NCBI GenBank assembly: GCA_964439415.1
Contig: CAYTOJ010000046.1
Span: 1 to 14,488, forward strand
DNA: 14,488 bases
Direction: 5' to 3'
Source: CAYTOJ01 sp964439415
GTDB taxonomy: Bacteria > Pseudomonadota > Alphaproteobacteria > Rickettsiales > CAZAGG01
Numbering within the stretch: the first letter of the stretch is position 1; the number at the start of each line of letters is the position of its first letter. The position numbers were made by a program, and so were the translations under genes. Of the stretch, positions 1-7,040 are shown in pieces. The notes below the pieces were generated by a model. That model was not told where the DNA came from, did not search any database, and was given only the letters and a program-made list of their open reading frames with translations.

Positions 1-2
1 GC

Positions 3-239
3 ACCTACACGCAGTTTCCGCTCACGCTCGCCTGGGCGATCACCATCCATAAAAGTCAGGGCAAAACTCTAGAGCGCGTGATCATTGATCTCGGCAGCGG
101 TGCATTTGCCGCTGGTCAGCTTTATGTAGCACTTTCACGCTGCAAATCGCTCGCTGGCATCGCGCTCAAACAACCCATCACTCACGCCGATATCCGCTGC
201 GATGCTGAGGTGGTAGAGTTTATGCAAAGCATCACTTGA
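3..239 (+). CDS. PIF1/RecD-like superfamily 1 helicase, C-terminal fragment (partial)
   Basis: The open frame enters from the window edge and ends at TGA 237-239, giving the last 78 residues. It contains AITIHKSQGKTLERVIIDLG followed, about 12 residues later, by LYVALSRCKSL. This pair is the signature of motifs V and VI of PIF1/RecD-family SF1B helicases: the HKSQG segment contacts nucleic acid and nucleotide, and the ALSR arginine completes the ATP site. Such enzymes unwind DNA 5' to 3'. The Walker A and B motifs lie outside the window, so catalytic competence cannot be judged. The gene faces ruvB tail to tail and shows no obvious operon link to it. Family placement is firm; the exact subfamily is not. 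Confidence 0.8.
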   Translation, partial: TYTQFPLTLAWAITIHKSQGKTLERVIIDLGSGAFAAGQLYVALSRCKSLAGIALKQPITHADIRCDAEVVEFMQSIT

Positions 240-372
240 TAAATCAGAGCATTGAGAGTTTGCTCGGCAATAATCACACAATGAAAAAGGCATGAAAAAT
301 GGTTAAAAACTGTTGGTGGAAAAATATACTGTAGGGCAAATGGCAGTCTTGGTGGAAGAGCCTGATGGGTGG
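240..372. other. Convergent intergenic gap, no gene seen
   Basis: This 133-bp gap lies between the helicase stop and the ruvB stop. It holds only tiny open frames of about a dozen codons or fewer, and I could not find a convincing hairpin followed by a T tract on either strand. TGGTGGAA occurs twice (near 313 and 350), which I consider incidental. Confidence 0.5.
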
Positions 373-1407
373 TTAATCCAGCATATCAAGTTGCTGGGTG
401 AAGTTGGCTGGGGCTTGTAGGTCAAGGTGGCTGAAGGCTTTGGCGGTTAAAACGCGCCCGCGTGGTGTGCGGGCAAGAAAGCCAATTTGCAGCAGGTATG
501 GTTCTACGGTTTCCTCTAAAACGTCCCGCTGTTCGGAGAGCCCCGCTGCTATGGTTTCTACACCCACCGGTCCACCGCCGTAGTTTTCCGCAATGAAACG
601 CATGTAGCGGCGGTCGCTGGAATCTAAGCCTTCAGCGTCCACTTCCATTCTAAGCAGGGCGTGATCGGCAATTTCAGCGGTGATTGAACTTTTCCCGGCA
701 ATCAGGGCAAAATCCGCCACGCGCCTGAGCAGCCTAACCGCAATGCGCGGCGTACCACGGCTACGCCGGGCTATCTCTAAACCGCCTTTTTCCTCTACCT
801 TTACATTCAGGATTTTTCCACCGCGCTCTACCACTTTGCGCAGTTCTTCCACTTCGTAGAAATTCAGGCGCAGCGGTATGCCGAAGCGGTCGCGCAGGGG
901 ATTGGAAATTAAGCCAAGCCGGGTAGTTGCGCCTACCAGCGTAAAGGTTGGCAGGTCTATACGGATGGTACGGGCGGACACCCCCTGGCCGATGATTATA
1001 TCCAACTTAAAATCCTCCATCGCCGGATAGAGCGTTTCCTCCACCGCAGGGCTTAAGCGGTGAATTTCATCCACAAACAGAACATCCCCCACTTCCAGGT
1101 TGGAGAGTATGGCCGCCAGATCCCCCGCCTTGGTGAGTGCGGGGCCGGATGTAGCGCGAAAGCCTACACCCATTTCCCTTGCAACTATTTGCGCCAGTGT
1201 GGTTTTGCCAAGCCCGGGTGGCCCATGGAATAGTACGTGATCAAGCGCATGAGCACGGTTTTTCGCGGCCTGTATGAATACGCGCAAGTTTTCAATAGCC
1301 TGCCTTTGCCCAGTAAAATCATCCAGCTTTACCGGGCGGAGTTTTGCTTCTTCCTCCTCCGATTCCAGGCGTTTTGGTGTAGTCAGTTTATCCGTAGCTG
1401 TCTGCAT
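373..1407 (-). CDS. ruvB: Holliday junction branch migration ATPase RuvB
   Basis: RuvB is the hexameric AAA+ motor that, with RuvA, drives branch migration of Holliday junctions before RuvC cuts them. The 344-residue product has the usual family length. Visible motifs are Walker A GPPGLGKTT at residues 62-70, Walker B LFVDEIH at 110-116, the sensor 1 segment GATT at 159-162, RDRFG at 172-176 carrying the likely arginine finger, and the C-terminal winged-helix segment around GGGPVGVETIAAGLSEQRD (277-295). The ATG at 1405-1407 gives a normal N-terminus with DFTGQ at residues 30-34, although no clear Shine-Dalgarno precedes it. ruvA and ruvC are not adjacent, whereas ruvCAB is a common alphaproteobacterial arrangement. 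Upstream is a divergent carbonic anhydrase gene. Identification is secure. Confidence 0.98.
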   Translation of the reverse strand: MQTATDKLTTPKRLESEEEEAKLRPVKLDDFTGQRQAIENLRVFIQAAKNRAHALDHVLFHGPPGLGKTTLAQIVAREMGVGFRATSGPALTKAGDLAAILSNLEVGDVLFVDEIHRLSPAVEETLYPAMEDFKLDIIIGQGVSARTIRIDLPTFTLVGATTRLGLISNPLRDRFGIPLRLNFYEVEELRKVVERGGKILNVKVEEKGGLEIARRSRGTPRIAVRLLRRVADFALIAGKSSITAEIADHALLRMEVDAEGLDSSDRRYMRFIAENYGGGPVGVETIAAGLSEQRDVLEETVEPYLLQIGFLARTPRGRVLTAKAFSHLDLQAPANFTQQLDMLD

Positions 1408-1492
1408 GAGGTACTGGTAAACTAAATATCATTCATGCTCAAGTTTGCATTTTCAGGTAAAATTATGTAGCTCAGTAGAAAAGGATTCCAGC
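1408..1492. promoter_or_regulatory. Divergent intergenic region between ruvB and the carbonic anhydrase gene
   Basis: This 85-bp region must serve both ruvB (leftward) and the carbonic anhydrase-lpdA unit (rightward). I found no hexamer pair with a 16-18 bp spacer good enough to call. The only clear signal is AAGGA at 1481-1485, which sits 7 nt before ATG 1493 and supports that start over an in-frame TTG at 1445. Confidence 0.4.
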
Positions 1493-2014
1493 ATGGCGAT
1501 AATTCTGCCCTTTAAGGGCATATACCCGAAGATCGATCCAACCGCTTTTATCGCTGAAAATGCAGTAGTGATAGGGGATGTTGAGATAGGCGCAGGTTCC
1601 AGCATATGGTATGGCTGCGTTATCCGGGGGGATGTTAACAGCATTAGAATCGGTGAGCGCACTAATATTCAGGATGGAACAATAGTGCATGTTACCCGCA
1701 AAATTGGTCCAACACGCATTGGCAGTAATATCACCATTGGCCACTTATGCCTGCTTCACGCCTGCATACTGGAGGATAACTGCTTTATCGGCATGGGTTC
1801 CACGGTTATGGATTTTTCGGTTGTGAATTCTAACTCCTGGGTTGCGGCAGGGTCATTAGTGACGGAGAATAAAAACATACCATCCCGCGAGATGTGGGCA
1901 GGCCGCCCGGCTAAGCTTTTCCGGGCTTTAAAACCTGAAGAGGCTGAATTTATACCAGTATCCGCCAATAACTATTATGAATTGGGCAAAGAATATCTAC
2001 ATAACAGCAAATAA
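1493..2014 (+). CDS. Gamma-class carbonic anhydrase-like hexapeptide-repeat protein
   Basis: The 173-residue product is a left-handed beta-helix protein of the gamma carbonic anhydrase/YrdA family, which bind a metal between subunits of a trimer and in some members interconvert CO2 and bicarbonate. IRGD at residues 44-47, QDG at 60-62 and the three putative metal ligands H66, H84 and H89 (in VHV and GHLCLLH) are present. The acidic proton-shuttle loop of the archaeal Cam enzyme is missing, as is usual in the short YrdA-like branch, so activity is uncertain. Hexapeptide-like turns run through residues 20-125, followed by a C-terminal helix. I chose ATG 1493 because of AAGGA 7 nt upstream; a TTG at 1445 would add 16 unrelated residues. 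lpdA follows after 25 bp, suggesting co-transcription. Confidence 0.9.
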   Translation: MAIILPFKGIYPKIDPTAFIAENAVVIGDVEIGAGSSIWYGCVIRGDVNSIRIGERTNIQDGTIVHVTRKIGPTRIGSNITIGHLCLLHACILEDNCFIGMGSTVMDFSVVNSNSWVAAGSLVTENKNIPSREMWAGRPAKLFRALKPEEAEFIPVSANNYYELGKEYLHNSK

Positions 2015-2039
2015 TCTTAATTAGTAATGTGAGTAAAAC

Positions 2040-3440
2040 ATGGCTGAAGAAAATTCTGATATAGTAATTATAGGCGCAGGACCAGGTGGCTATGTTGCCG
2101 CAATCAGGGCGGCGCAACTAGGCATGAAAACCGCAGTGGTGGAGCGGGAGCACTTAGGCGGCATATGCCTGAACTGGGGGTGCATTCCAACCAAGGCACT
2201 GCTGCGATCTGCCGAGGTATACCGCCTGATGAATCATGCTAATGAATATGGTTTATCTGCCGGGCAGATATCCTTTGATTTGGAAAAAATTGTTATGCGC
2301 TCACGGGATGTTTCTCAGAAACTAACAAATGGTATAAAAGGCCTGATGAAGAAGAATAAAATCACGGTTCTGGAAGGCGCAGGTAAACTGCTTGGCAAAG
2401 GGTGGGTGAGTGTAGAGAAGGGCGGCAGTGTATCGGCCGTTCAGGCCAAGCATATTATAATCGCCACGGGAGCCAGAGCCAGAGTACTGCCTGGGCTGGA
2501 GCCTGACGGCAAGCAGGTGTGGACATACCGGGAAGCTATGCTGCCGGGCGTTATGCCAAAAAAACTGGCGGTAGTGGGCAGCGGCGCGATAGGCAGCGAA
2601 TTCGCCAGTTTTTATAATGCGTTTGGTGCGGAAGTGACGCTTATAGAGGTTATGGACAGAATATTGCCCGTTGAGGATGAAGAGATATCAAAACTGGCAC
2701 AGAAGCAGTTTGAACGCCAGGGAATAAAGGTTCTCACACAAACTTCCGCTTCCGTAAAATCCAAGGATAAATCCGGCGTTACACTGGAACTGAGCAACAG
2801 GGACGGCAAGAAAAGCGAACTTAAAGTTGAATATGTAATAGCCGCTGTTGGCATAACTGGAAACACTGAAAATCTGGGACTGGAGAATACTAAAGTAAAG
2901 CAGGAGAAAAATCAGATTATAACCGATAAATGGATGCAGACGGACGAGCCGGGGGTATATGCAATTGGCGATGTCGCAGGCGCGCCGTGGCTTGCCCACA
3001 AAGCCAGCCATGAGGGTGTAATCTGCGTGGAAAAAATAGCAGGTGTGAAGGGCGTTCATGCGTTAGATAAATCAGCCATTCCAGGCTGCACTTACTGCCA
3101 CCCGCAGATTGCAAGCGTGGGGCTGACTGAGCGGGCGGCGAAGGAGAAAGGGCTTAATATAAAGGTTGGCCGTTTCCCATATATCGGCAACGGCAAGGCT
3201 ATTGCGCTGGGTGAACCCGAGGGTCTGGTTAAAACCATATTCGATGCCACCAGTGGTGAGCTTTTAGGCGCGCATATGATTGGCGCGGAAGTAACTGAAC
3301 TGATTCAGGGCTTCGTACTGGGTAAAGTTCTGGAGGCAACTGAGCTGGACTTCATGCATACGGTTTTTCCGCATCCTACATTATCTGAAATGATGCATGA
3401 AAGTGCTTTGGAGGCCTTTGGAAAAGCGATTCATATATAG
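2040..3440 (+). CDS. lpdA: Dihydrolipoamide dehydrogenase (E3)
   Basis: This is the E3 flavoenzyme that reoxidises dihydrolipoamide with NAD+ in pyruvate and 2-oxoglutarate dehydrogenase complexes and the glycine cleavage system. The 466 residues match the family length. In order: FAD-binding GAGPGG at residues 12-17, redox disulfide C43-LNWG-C48 in the GGICLNWGCIPTK segment, NAD-binding GSGAIG at 180-185, the second FAD motif VYAIGD at 306-311, and the dimer-interface catalytic pair in HPTLSE (H445 and E450). The tryptophan in CLNWGC is a common variant and the active site appears complete. No acyltransferase or decarboxylase genes are adjacent, so the partner complex cannot be inferred from position. 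It probably shares a transcript with the carbonic anhydrase-like gene upstream. Confidence 0.97.
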   Translation: MAEENSDIVIIGAGPGGYVAAIRAAQLGMKTAVVEREHLGGICLNWGCIPTKALLRSAEVYRLMNHANEYGLSAGQISFDLEKIVMRSRDVSQKLTNGIKGLMKKNKITVLEGAGKLLGKGWVSVEKGGSVSAVQAKHIIIATGARARVLPGLEPDGKQVWTYREAMLPGVMPKKLAVVGSGAIGSEFASFYNAFGAEVTLIEVMDRILPVEDEEISKLAQKQFERQGIKVLTQTSASVKSKDKSGVTLELSNRDGKKSELKVEYVIAAVGITGNTENLGLENTKVKQEKNQIITDKWMQTDEPGVYAIGDVAGAPWLAHKASHEGVICVEKIAGVKGVHALDKSAIPGCTYCHPQIASVGLTERAAKEKGLNIKVGRFPYIGNGKAIALGEPEGLVKTIFDATSGELLGAHMIGAEVTELIQGFVLGKVLEATELDFMHTVFPHPTLSEMMHESALEAFGKAIHI

Positions 3441-3447
3441 AAGTAAA

Positions 3448-3466
3448 GGTTAATGCAGTCTTAACC
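3448..3466 (+). promoter_or_regulatory. CtrA-like box, GGTTAA-N7-TTAACC
   Basis: The sequence is a perfect 6-bp inverted repeat around 7 bases and matches the alphaproteobacterial CtrA consensus TTAA-N7-TTAAC at every specified base. It lies 8-26 bp after the lpdA stop and about 50-70 bp upstream of the predicted start of transcription of the PAS gene. A terminator reading is unlikely because no T tract follows. CtrA binding is inferred from the match alone. Confidence 0.5.
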
Positions 3467-3468
3467 GT

Positions 3469-3482
3469 TTGACCCAGGTCAA
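3469..3482 (+). promoter_or_regulatory. FNR/FixK-type palindrome TTGACC-CA-GGTCAA
   Basis: This perfect inverted repeat fits the CRP/FNR-family anaerobox pattern TTGA-N6-TCAA. Its centre lies at 3475.5. If transcription begins about 7 bp after the TATAAT at 3505-3510, the centre falls at about -41.5, the classic class II activator position. The promoter has no good -35 hexamer at normal spacing, as expected for an activator-dependent promoter. The regulator's identity is inferred. Confidence 0.5.
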
Positions 3483-3504
3483 TTAATTGTCAGTGGCTTT
3501 GGCG

Positions 3505-3510
3505 TATAAT
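3505..3510 (+). promoter_or_regulatory. -10 hexamer TATAAT for the PAS gene
   Basis: A consensus TATAAT stands 33 bp before ATG 3543. With 16-18 bp spacing the -35 position would read ATTAAT or similar, a poor match. TTGTCA at 3487-3492 is too close and TTGACC at 3469-3474 is too far to serve as a normal -35 element. Confidence 0.5.
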
Positions 3511-3542
3511 TCACGCAATTAATAGTTGCATGGTGTTTTACA

Positions 3543-4760
3543 ATGGATTTAGCGTTAGATAAGGGCGAAGTTCCCTTTTCATTTGATGAACTGTTTTTCT
3601 CGCGCACGGATGCCAGGGGAATTATCCTGTCAGGCAACAGTGTTTTCCAGCGTATCAGCCAGTATGGCTGGGATGAATTGATAAAAAAACCCCATAATAT
3701 TATCCGTCACCCTGATATGCCAAAGGGGGTTTTTTATCTGCTCTGGGATTTTCTTAAAAGAGGCGAACCGATAGCCGCATATGTGAAAAACAGAGCCAGA
3801 GATGGCCGCTATTACTGGGTTTTTGCTATAGCCACTCCTGTTGAGGGTGGGTATCTATCGGTACGCCTTAAACCCAGTAGTGATTTCTTCCCACTTATAC
3901 AAAGCGCGTATAAGGATTTTCTAGGATTTGAAACAGGCGAGAAAGCCGATGCTAAAGCCGGGGCGGAGAAGATTCTGGAAGTACTGAGTAGCCTTGGATT
4001 TAATACTTATCAGGAGTTTATGTCCACCGCTATCCGCAAGGAAATAGAAGCGCGGGATGTGGCTCTGGGCAACAGGGTTGATGCATCACTGGCGTGTTTT
4101 AAAGAACTGACCGAACGGGCTTCTTGCCTGCTGAAAGAAACTTCAAATATTTTCTTATCATACGAGGCTAATCAATATGTGCCCCTTAACTTACAAATCC
4201 ATGCGGCGCAGCTTGGGGAAGAAGGAAGAAGTATCGGAGTTATTTCCGGTAATTTCAGTATAGTCTCCAATGAGATCAGGGAGGAGATAGAAATATTCAA
4301 TAAATCAGCCAGGGAAGTATTTGATAAAATCTTCGAGGGACAATTTCTGGTTTGTGTGGCGCGGATGCAAAGGGAAGTCTGCGATTATTTCAAAAAAGAA
4401 TCGGTGCAGGATAATCAAATTGACAACGCTGGTGAGATAAAACTACTGAGCCAGCAGCAGGAGCAGTATCACAAAAAGGCTGTTATGGTATTGCGTGATA
4501 TATCCCGCAGTATAGCAAGATTTCAGGAGGATTGCCGCAGAATGAAGCGTTGCGTGGCAAGTCTGGAAGTTATCCGCCTGATGGGAAAAGTAGATGCATC
4601 CAGATTATCAGTCTACAGAAGCGGCCTTAATGAACTTATAGATGACTTAAAAGAATTTCAGACGCTGATCTCAAACAGCATGGTAATGATTGAGCAGCAC
4701 AACGCCAGCATGAGGTATGGAGCCGATGCAACGCTGAGTGCGATACAATCTGTAGCGTAA
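3543..4760 (+). CDS. Soluble Aer-type PAS protein with degenerate chemoreceptor-like tip
   Basis: The 405-residue product begins with a PAS domain (about residues 12-112) closely resembling the FAD-binding redox sensor of the aerotaxis receptor Aer: PHNIIRHPDMP at 50-60, W68, then VKNRARDGRYYWV at 81-93. The rest is helical. Residues 215-235 mirror the chemoreceptor hairpin tip (consensus LNAAIEAARAGE.GRGFAVVA) but read LNLQIHAAQLGEEGRSIGVIS, so the conserved glutamate and arginine of IEAAR become H220 and Q223. No membrane segment, HAMP domain or methylation helices are evident. A redox or oxygen sensing role is inferred; coupling to CheA is doubtful. The start is the only sensible ATG but has a weak ribosome binding site. 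Upstream lie CtrA-like and FNR-like sites. The gene appears to be a single-gene unit, with a hairpin region after its stop. Confidence 0.85.
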   Translation: MDLALDKGEVPFSFDELFFSRTDARGIILSGNSVFQRISQYGWDELIKKPHNIIRHPDMPKGVFYLLWDFLKRGEPIAAYVKNRARDGRYYWVFAIATPVEGGYLSVRLKPSSDFFPLIQSAYKDFLGFETGEKADAKAGAEKILEVLSSLGFNTYQEFMSTAIRKEIEARDVALGNRVDASLACFKELTERASCLLKETSNIFLSYEANQYVPLNLQIHAAQLGEEGRSIGVISGNFSIVSNEIREEIEIFNKSAREVFDKIFEGQFLVCVARMQREVCDYFKKESVQDNQIDNAGEIKLLSQQQEQYHKKAVMVLRDISRSIARFQEDCRRMKRCVASLEVIRLMGKVDASRLSVYRSGLNELIDDLKEFQTLISNSMVMIEQHNASMRYGADATLSAIQSVA

Positions 4761-4763
4761 TTC

Positions 4764-4808
4764 GTAATGGGCACATGCGGAAGATGCGCATTAGAAGATG
4801 TGCATTAC
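4764..4808 (+). repeat. 14-bp tandem repeat within an imperfect hairpin
   Basis: GAAGATGCGCATTA (4780-4793) is followed directly by GAAGATGTGCATTA (4794-4807), a tandem copy with one change. In addition GTAATG-GG-CACAT (4764-4776) is complementary to ATGTGCATTAC (4798-4808) apart from a GG bulge. The hairpin may end the PAS-gene transcript, but the following bases are not a T run, so terminator function is uncertain. Confidence 0.5.
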
Positions 4809-4857
4809 TTAATGATTTATGTGTTAAGAGCGACTAAAAAATGGTTAGCCTTTTAGC

Positions 4858-7032
4858 ATGAATAATGTTCACCAGAGGGAATCAGTAGGGTACTTAAGCG
4901 GTCTTAACCATGAGCAGGCGCAAGCGGTGGAGACTACCGAAGGGGCGGTACTTGTGCTGTCCGGTGCAGGCACGGGCAAGACCAAGGTGCTTACCACCAG
5001 GATTGTGCACTTAATATCATCCCGCAAAGCCTTTCCTGGGCAGATATTATCAGTTACCTTCACCAACAAAGCCGCGAAGGAGATGACGCAGCGCGTAGGC
5101 GATATGCTTGGCGATGCTGCCAGCGGCCTGTGGATTGGCACGTTTCATTCCATTTGCGCACGAATACTCAGGCGTCATGCGGAAAGTGTGAATTTATCCT
5201 CCAGTTATACCATACTGGATGATGATGATCAGATGCGCATATTGAGGCAGATTATCAGAGAGCAGGGGATTGATGAAAAACGCTGGCCGCCACGCGCATT
5301 TGTAAATGCGATTCAAAGCCTCAAGGATAAAGCCATTACGCCGGATAAGGCGAATGCGCAGAACGCCACTTTCTGTGATGGCAGGCTGGCTCCGATTTAC
5401 CGGGCATATCAGGCGCGTCTGCAATCCCTGAATGCATGTGATTTTGGTGATTTGCTTCTACATGTTCTTACCATATTCAAGAATCATCCGCCTATACTGG
5501 AGGAATATTCACGCCGTTTCCGTTATATATTGGTGGATGAGTATCAGGATACTAACTCAGCCCAGTACATGTGGCTGAAACTATTGGCGCTGACGCATAT
5601 GAATATCTGCTGTGTGGGGGATGATGACCAGTCCATCTACAGTTGGCGCGGTGCGCAGATAGATAATATTTTGAAATTCGAGAAGGACTTTCCCGGCGCA
5701 AAAATTGTCAGGCTCCAGCGCAACTACCGCTCCACCCCAGAGATACTGGCAGTTGCCTCCAGAGTTATCTCCAACAATGCCGGGCGTATGGGTAAAACGT
5801 TGTGGACTGATGATGCACCGGGGGAACCAGTGCGGATTATCACCACGCAGGATGATCGTCTGGAGGCAAGATTTGTGGCTGATACTGTTTGTGATCTGGA
5901 CATAAAAGGCATACCACGCGGTGAAATGGCGGTGCTGGTACGCGCCGGTTACCAGACAAGAAGTTTTGAGGAGCAATTCCTTGCCTGCGGCATTCCCTAT
6001 CGCATTATCGGCGGATTGCGCTTTTATGAGCGTCAGGAAATCAAGGATGCGGTAAGTTACCTCAGGCTTATTCACGAAAGCAGAGACGACATAGCTTTCC
6101 AGAGGATTATTAATCAGCCAAGGCGCGGAGTGGGGGAGGCGACTTTAACAACACTTGCCGCCAATTCCCGCGCCGGTGGATATTCAATGCTGGAAGCATG
6201 TATACGTGGTTTGAAGGATGGTATTATTAAAGGCAAAGCCAGGGAAGCGCTGGCAAAATTCACTGATGATTTAAAGCGCTGGCAATCTCTAGCCCCTAAA
6301 ATAAGGCCAAGCCAGTTGCTGGAAGTGCTGTTGACTGATTCCGGCTATATGGAGATGTGGAAGCAGGATAAATCGCCGGATTCACCAGGGCGCGTGGACA
6401 ACCTGAAGGAACTTATAGCGGCGGCATCAGAATTCGAAACCCTGGAGGCTTTTCTGGAGCATACAAGTCTGGTCAGTGGTGATACGGGGGAGGATCCATA
6501 CGGGAAAGTAAGTTTGATGACACTTCACGCCGCAAAGGGGTTGGAGTTTGCTGCTGTTTTCCTGCCAGGGTGGGAGGAGGGGATATTCCCAAGTTCCCGC
6601 AGTATGGAGGAAAACGGGCTGGAAGGTCTGGAGGAGGAAAGAAGACTCGCCTACGTTGGCATTACCAGAGCCAGGCGTATTCTGTATGTGTCACATTCAT
6701 TAAGCCGCAGGGTTTATAATCAGTTCCAGTATAATCTGCCGTCACGCTTTCTGGCGGAAATGCCGGACGATTATATAGAGCGTATTGATAAAACATCACG
6801 CCCTAAGGATTTCGGCGGCCGTATGGCTAAAATATTCGATGAAAACGATTTTGTAATTGAAGTGCCCCCTGAAGCCAATGATTCCAGTGACGATTTCAAA
6901 CCGGGTGATAAAATCCGGCATGGCAAATTCGGGGATGGCGTGGTATTGGCGGTAAGCGGTAATAAGCTGGATGTCAGCTTTAAAAACTCCGGCATTAAAA
7001 AAGTGATCGGCGATTTTCTGGAGCGAGCCTAA
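4858..7032 (+). CDS. uvrD: UvrD/PcrA-family superfamily 1A DNA helicase
   Basis: A 724-residue 3'-5' DNA helicase of the UvrD/PcrA family, used in nucleotide excision and mismatch repair and in clearing protein from DNA. All SF1A motifs are visible: Q motif LNHEQ (16-20), Walker A GAGTGKT (36-42), motif Ia TFTNKAA (67-73), motif II DEYQD (227-231), motif III GDDDQSIYSWRGA (254-266), motif IV LQRNYRS (286-292), motif V LMTLHAAKGLEF (553-564) and motif VI ERRLAYVGITRAR (594-606). The C-terminus (681-708, GDKIRHGKFGDGVVL) is the small beta-barrel found in PcrA and UvrD. The start ATG 4858 gives about 15 residues before the Q motif; no strong Shine-Dalgarno is seen. divL begins 8 bp after the stop, so this looks like the first gene of a four-gene unit. 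Confidence 0.95.
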   Translation: MNNVHQRESVGYLSGLNHEQAQAVETTEGAVLVLSGAGTGKTKVLTTRIVHLISSRKAFPGQILSVTFTNKAAKEMTQRVGDMLGDAASGLWIGTFHSICARILRRHAESVNLSSSYTILDDDDQMRILRQIIREQGIDEKRWPPRAFVNAIQSLKDKAITPDKANAQNATFCDGRLAPIYRAYQARLQSLNACDFGDLLLHVLTIFKNHPPILEEYSRRFRYILVDEYQDTNSAQYMWLKLLALTHMNICCVGDDDQSIYSWRGAQIDNILKFEKDFPGAKIVRLQRNYRSTPEILAVASRVISNNAGRMGKTLWTDDAPGEPVRIITTQDDRLEARFVADTVCDLDIKGIPRGEMAVLVRAGYQTRSFEEQFLACGIPYRIIGGLRFYERQEIKDAVSYLRLIHESRDDIAFQRIINQPRRGVGEATLTTLAANSRAGGYSMLEACIRGLKDGIIKGKAREALAKFTDDLKRWQSLAPKIRPSQLLEVLLTDSGYMEMWKQDKSPDSPGRVDNLKELIAAASEFETLEAFLEHTSLVSGDTGEDPYGKVSLMTLHAAKGLEFAAVFLPGWEEGIFPSSRSMEENGLEGLEEERRLAYVGITRARRILYVSHSLSRRVYNQFQYNLPSRFLAEMPDDYIERIDKTSRPKDFGGRMAKIFDENDFVIEVPPEANDSSDDFKPGDKIRHGKFGDGVVLAVSGNKLDVSFKNSGIKKVIGDFLERA

Positions 7033-7040
7033 TATTGCAT

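Noticed and set aside
341..420. Short plus-strand reading frame beginning at an ATG near 341
   Set aside because: It runs antisense into ruvB and has no recognisable product or ribosome binding site.
1445..1492. Upstream TTG start of the carbonic anhydrase gene
   Set aside because: It adds 16 residues unlike the family N-terminus, while ATG 1493 has AAGGA at correct spacing.
2612..3114. Minus-strand open frames inside lpdA
   Set aside because: They lie opposite clearly conserved lpdA codons and resemble no known protein.
3448..3466. Rho-independent terminator of lpdA
   Set aside because: The 6-bp stem is AT-rich and not followed by a T run; a CtrA-like operator explains the pattern better.
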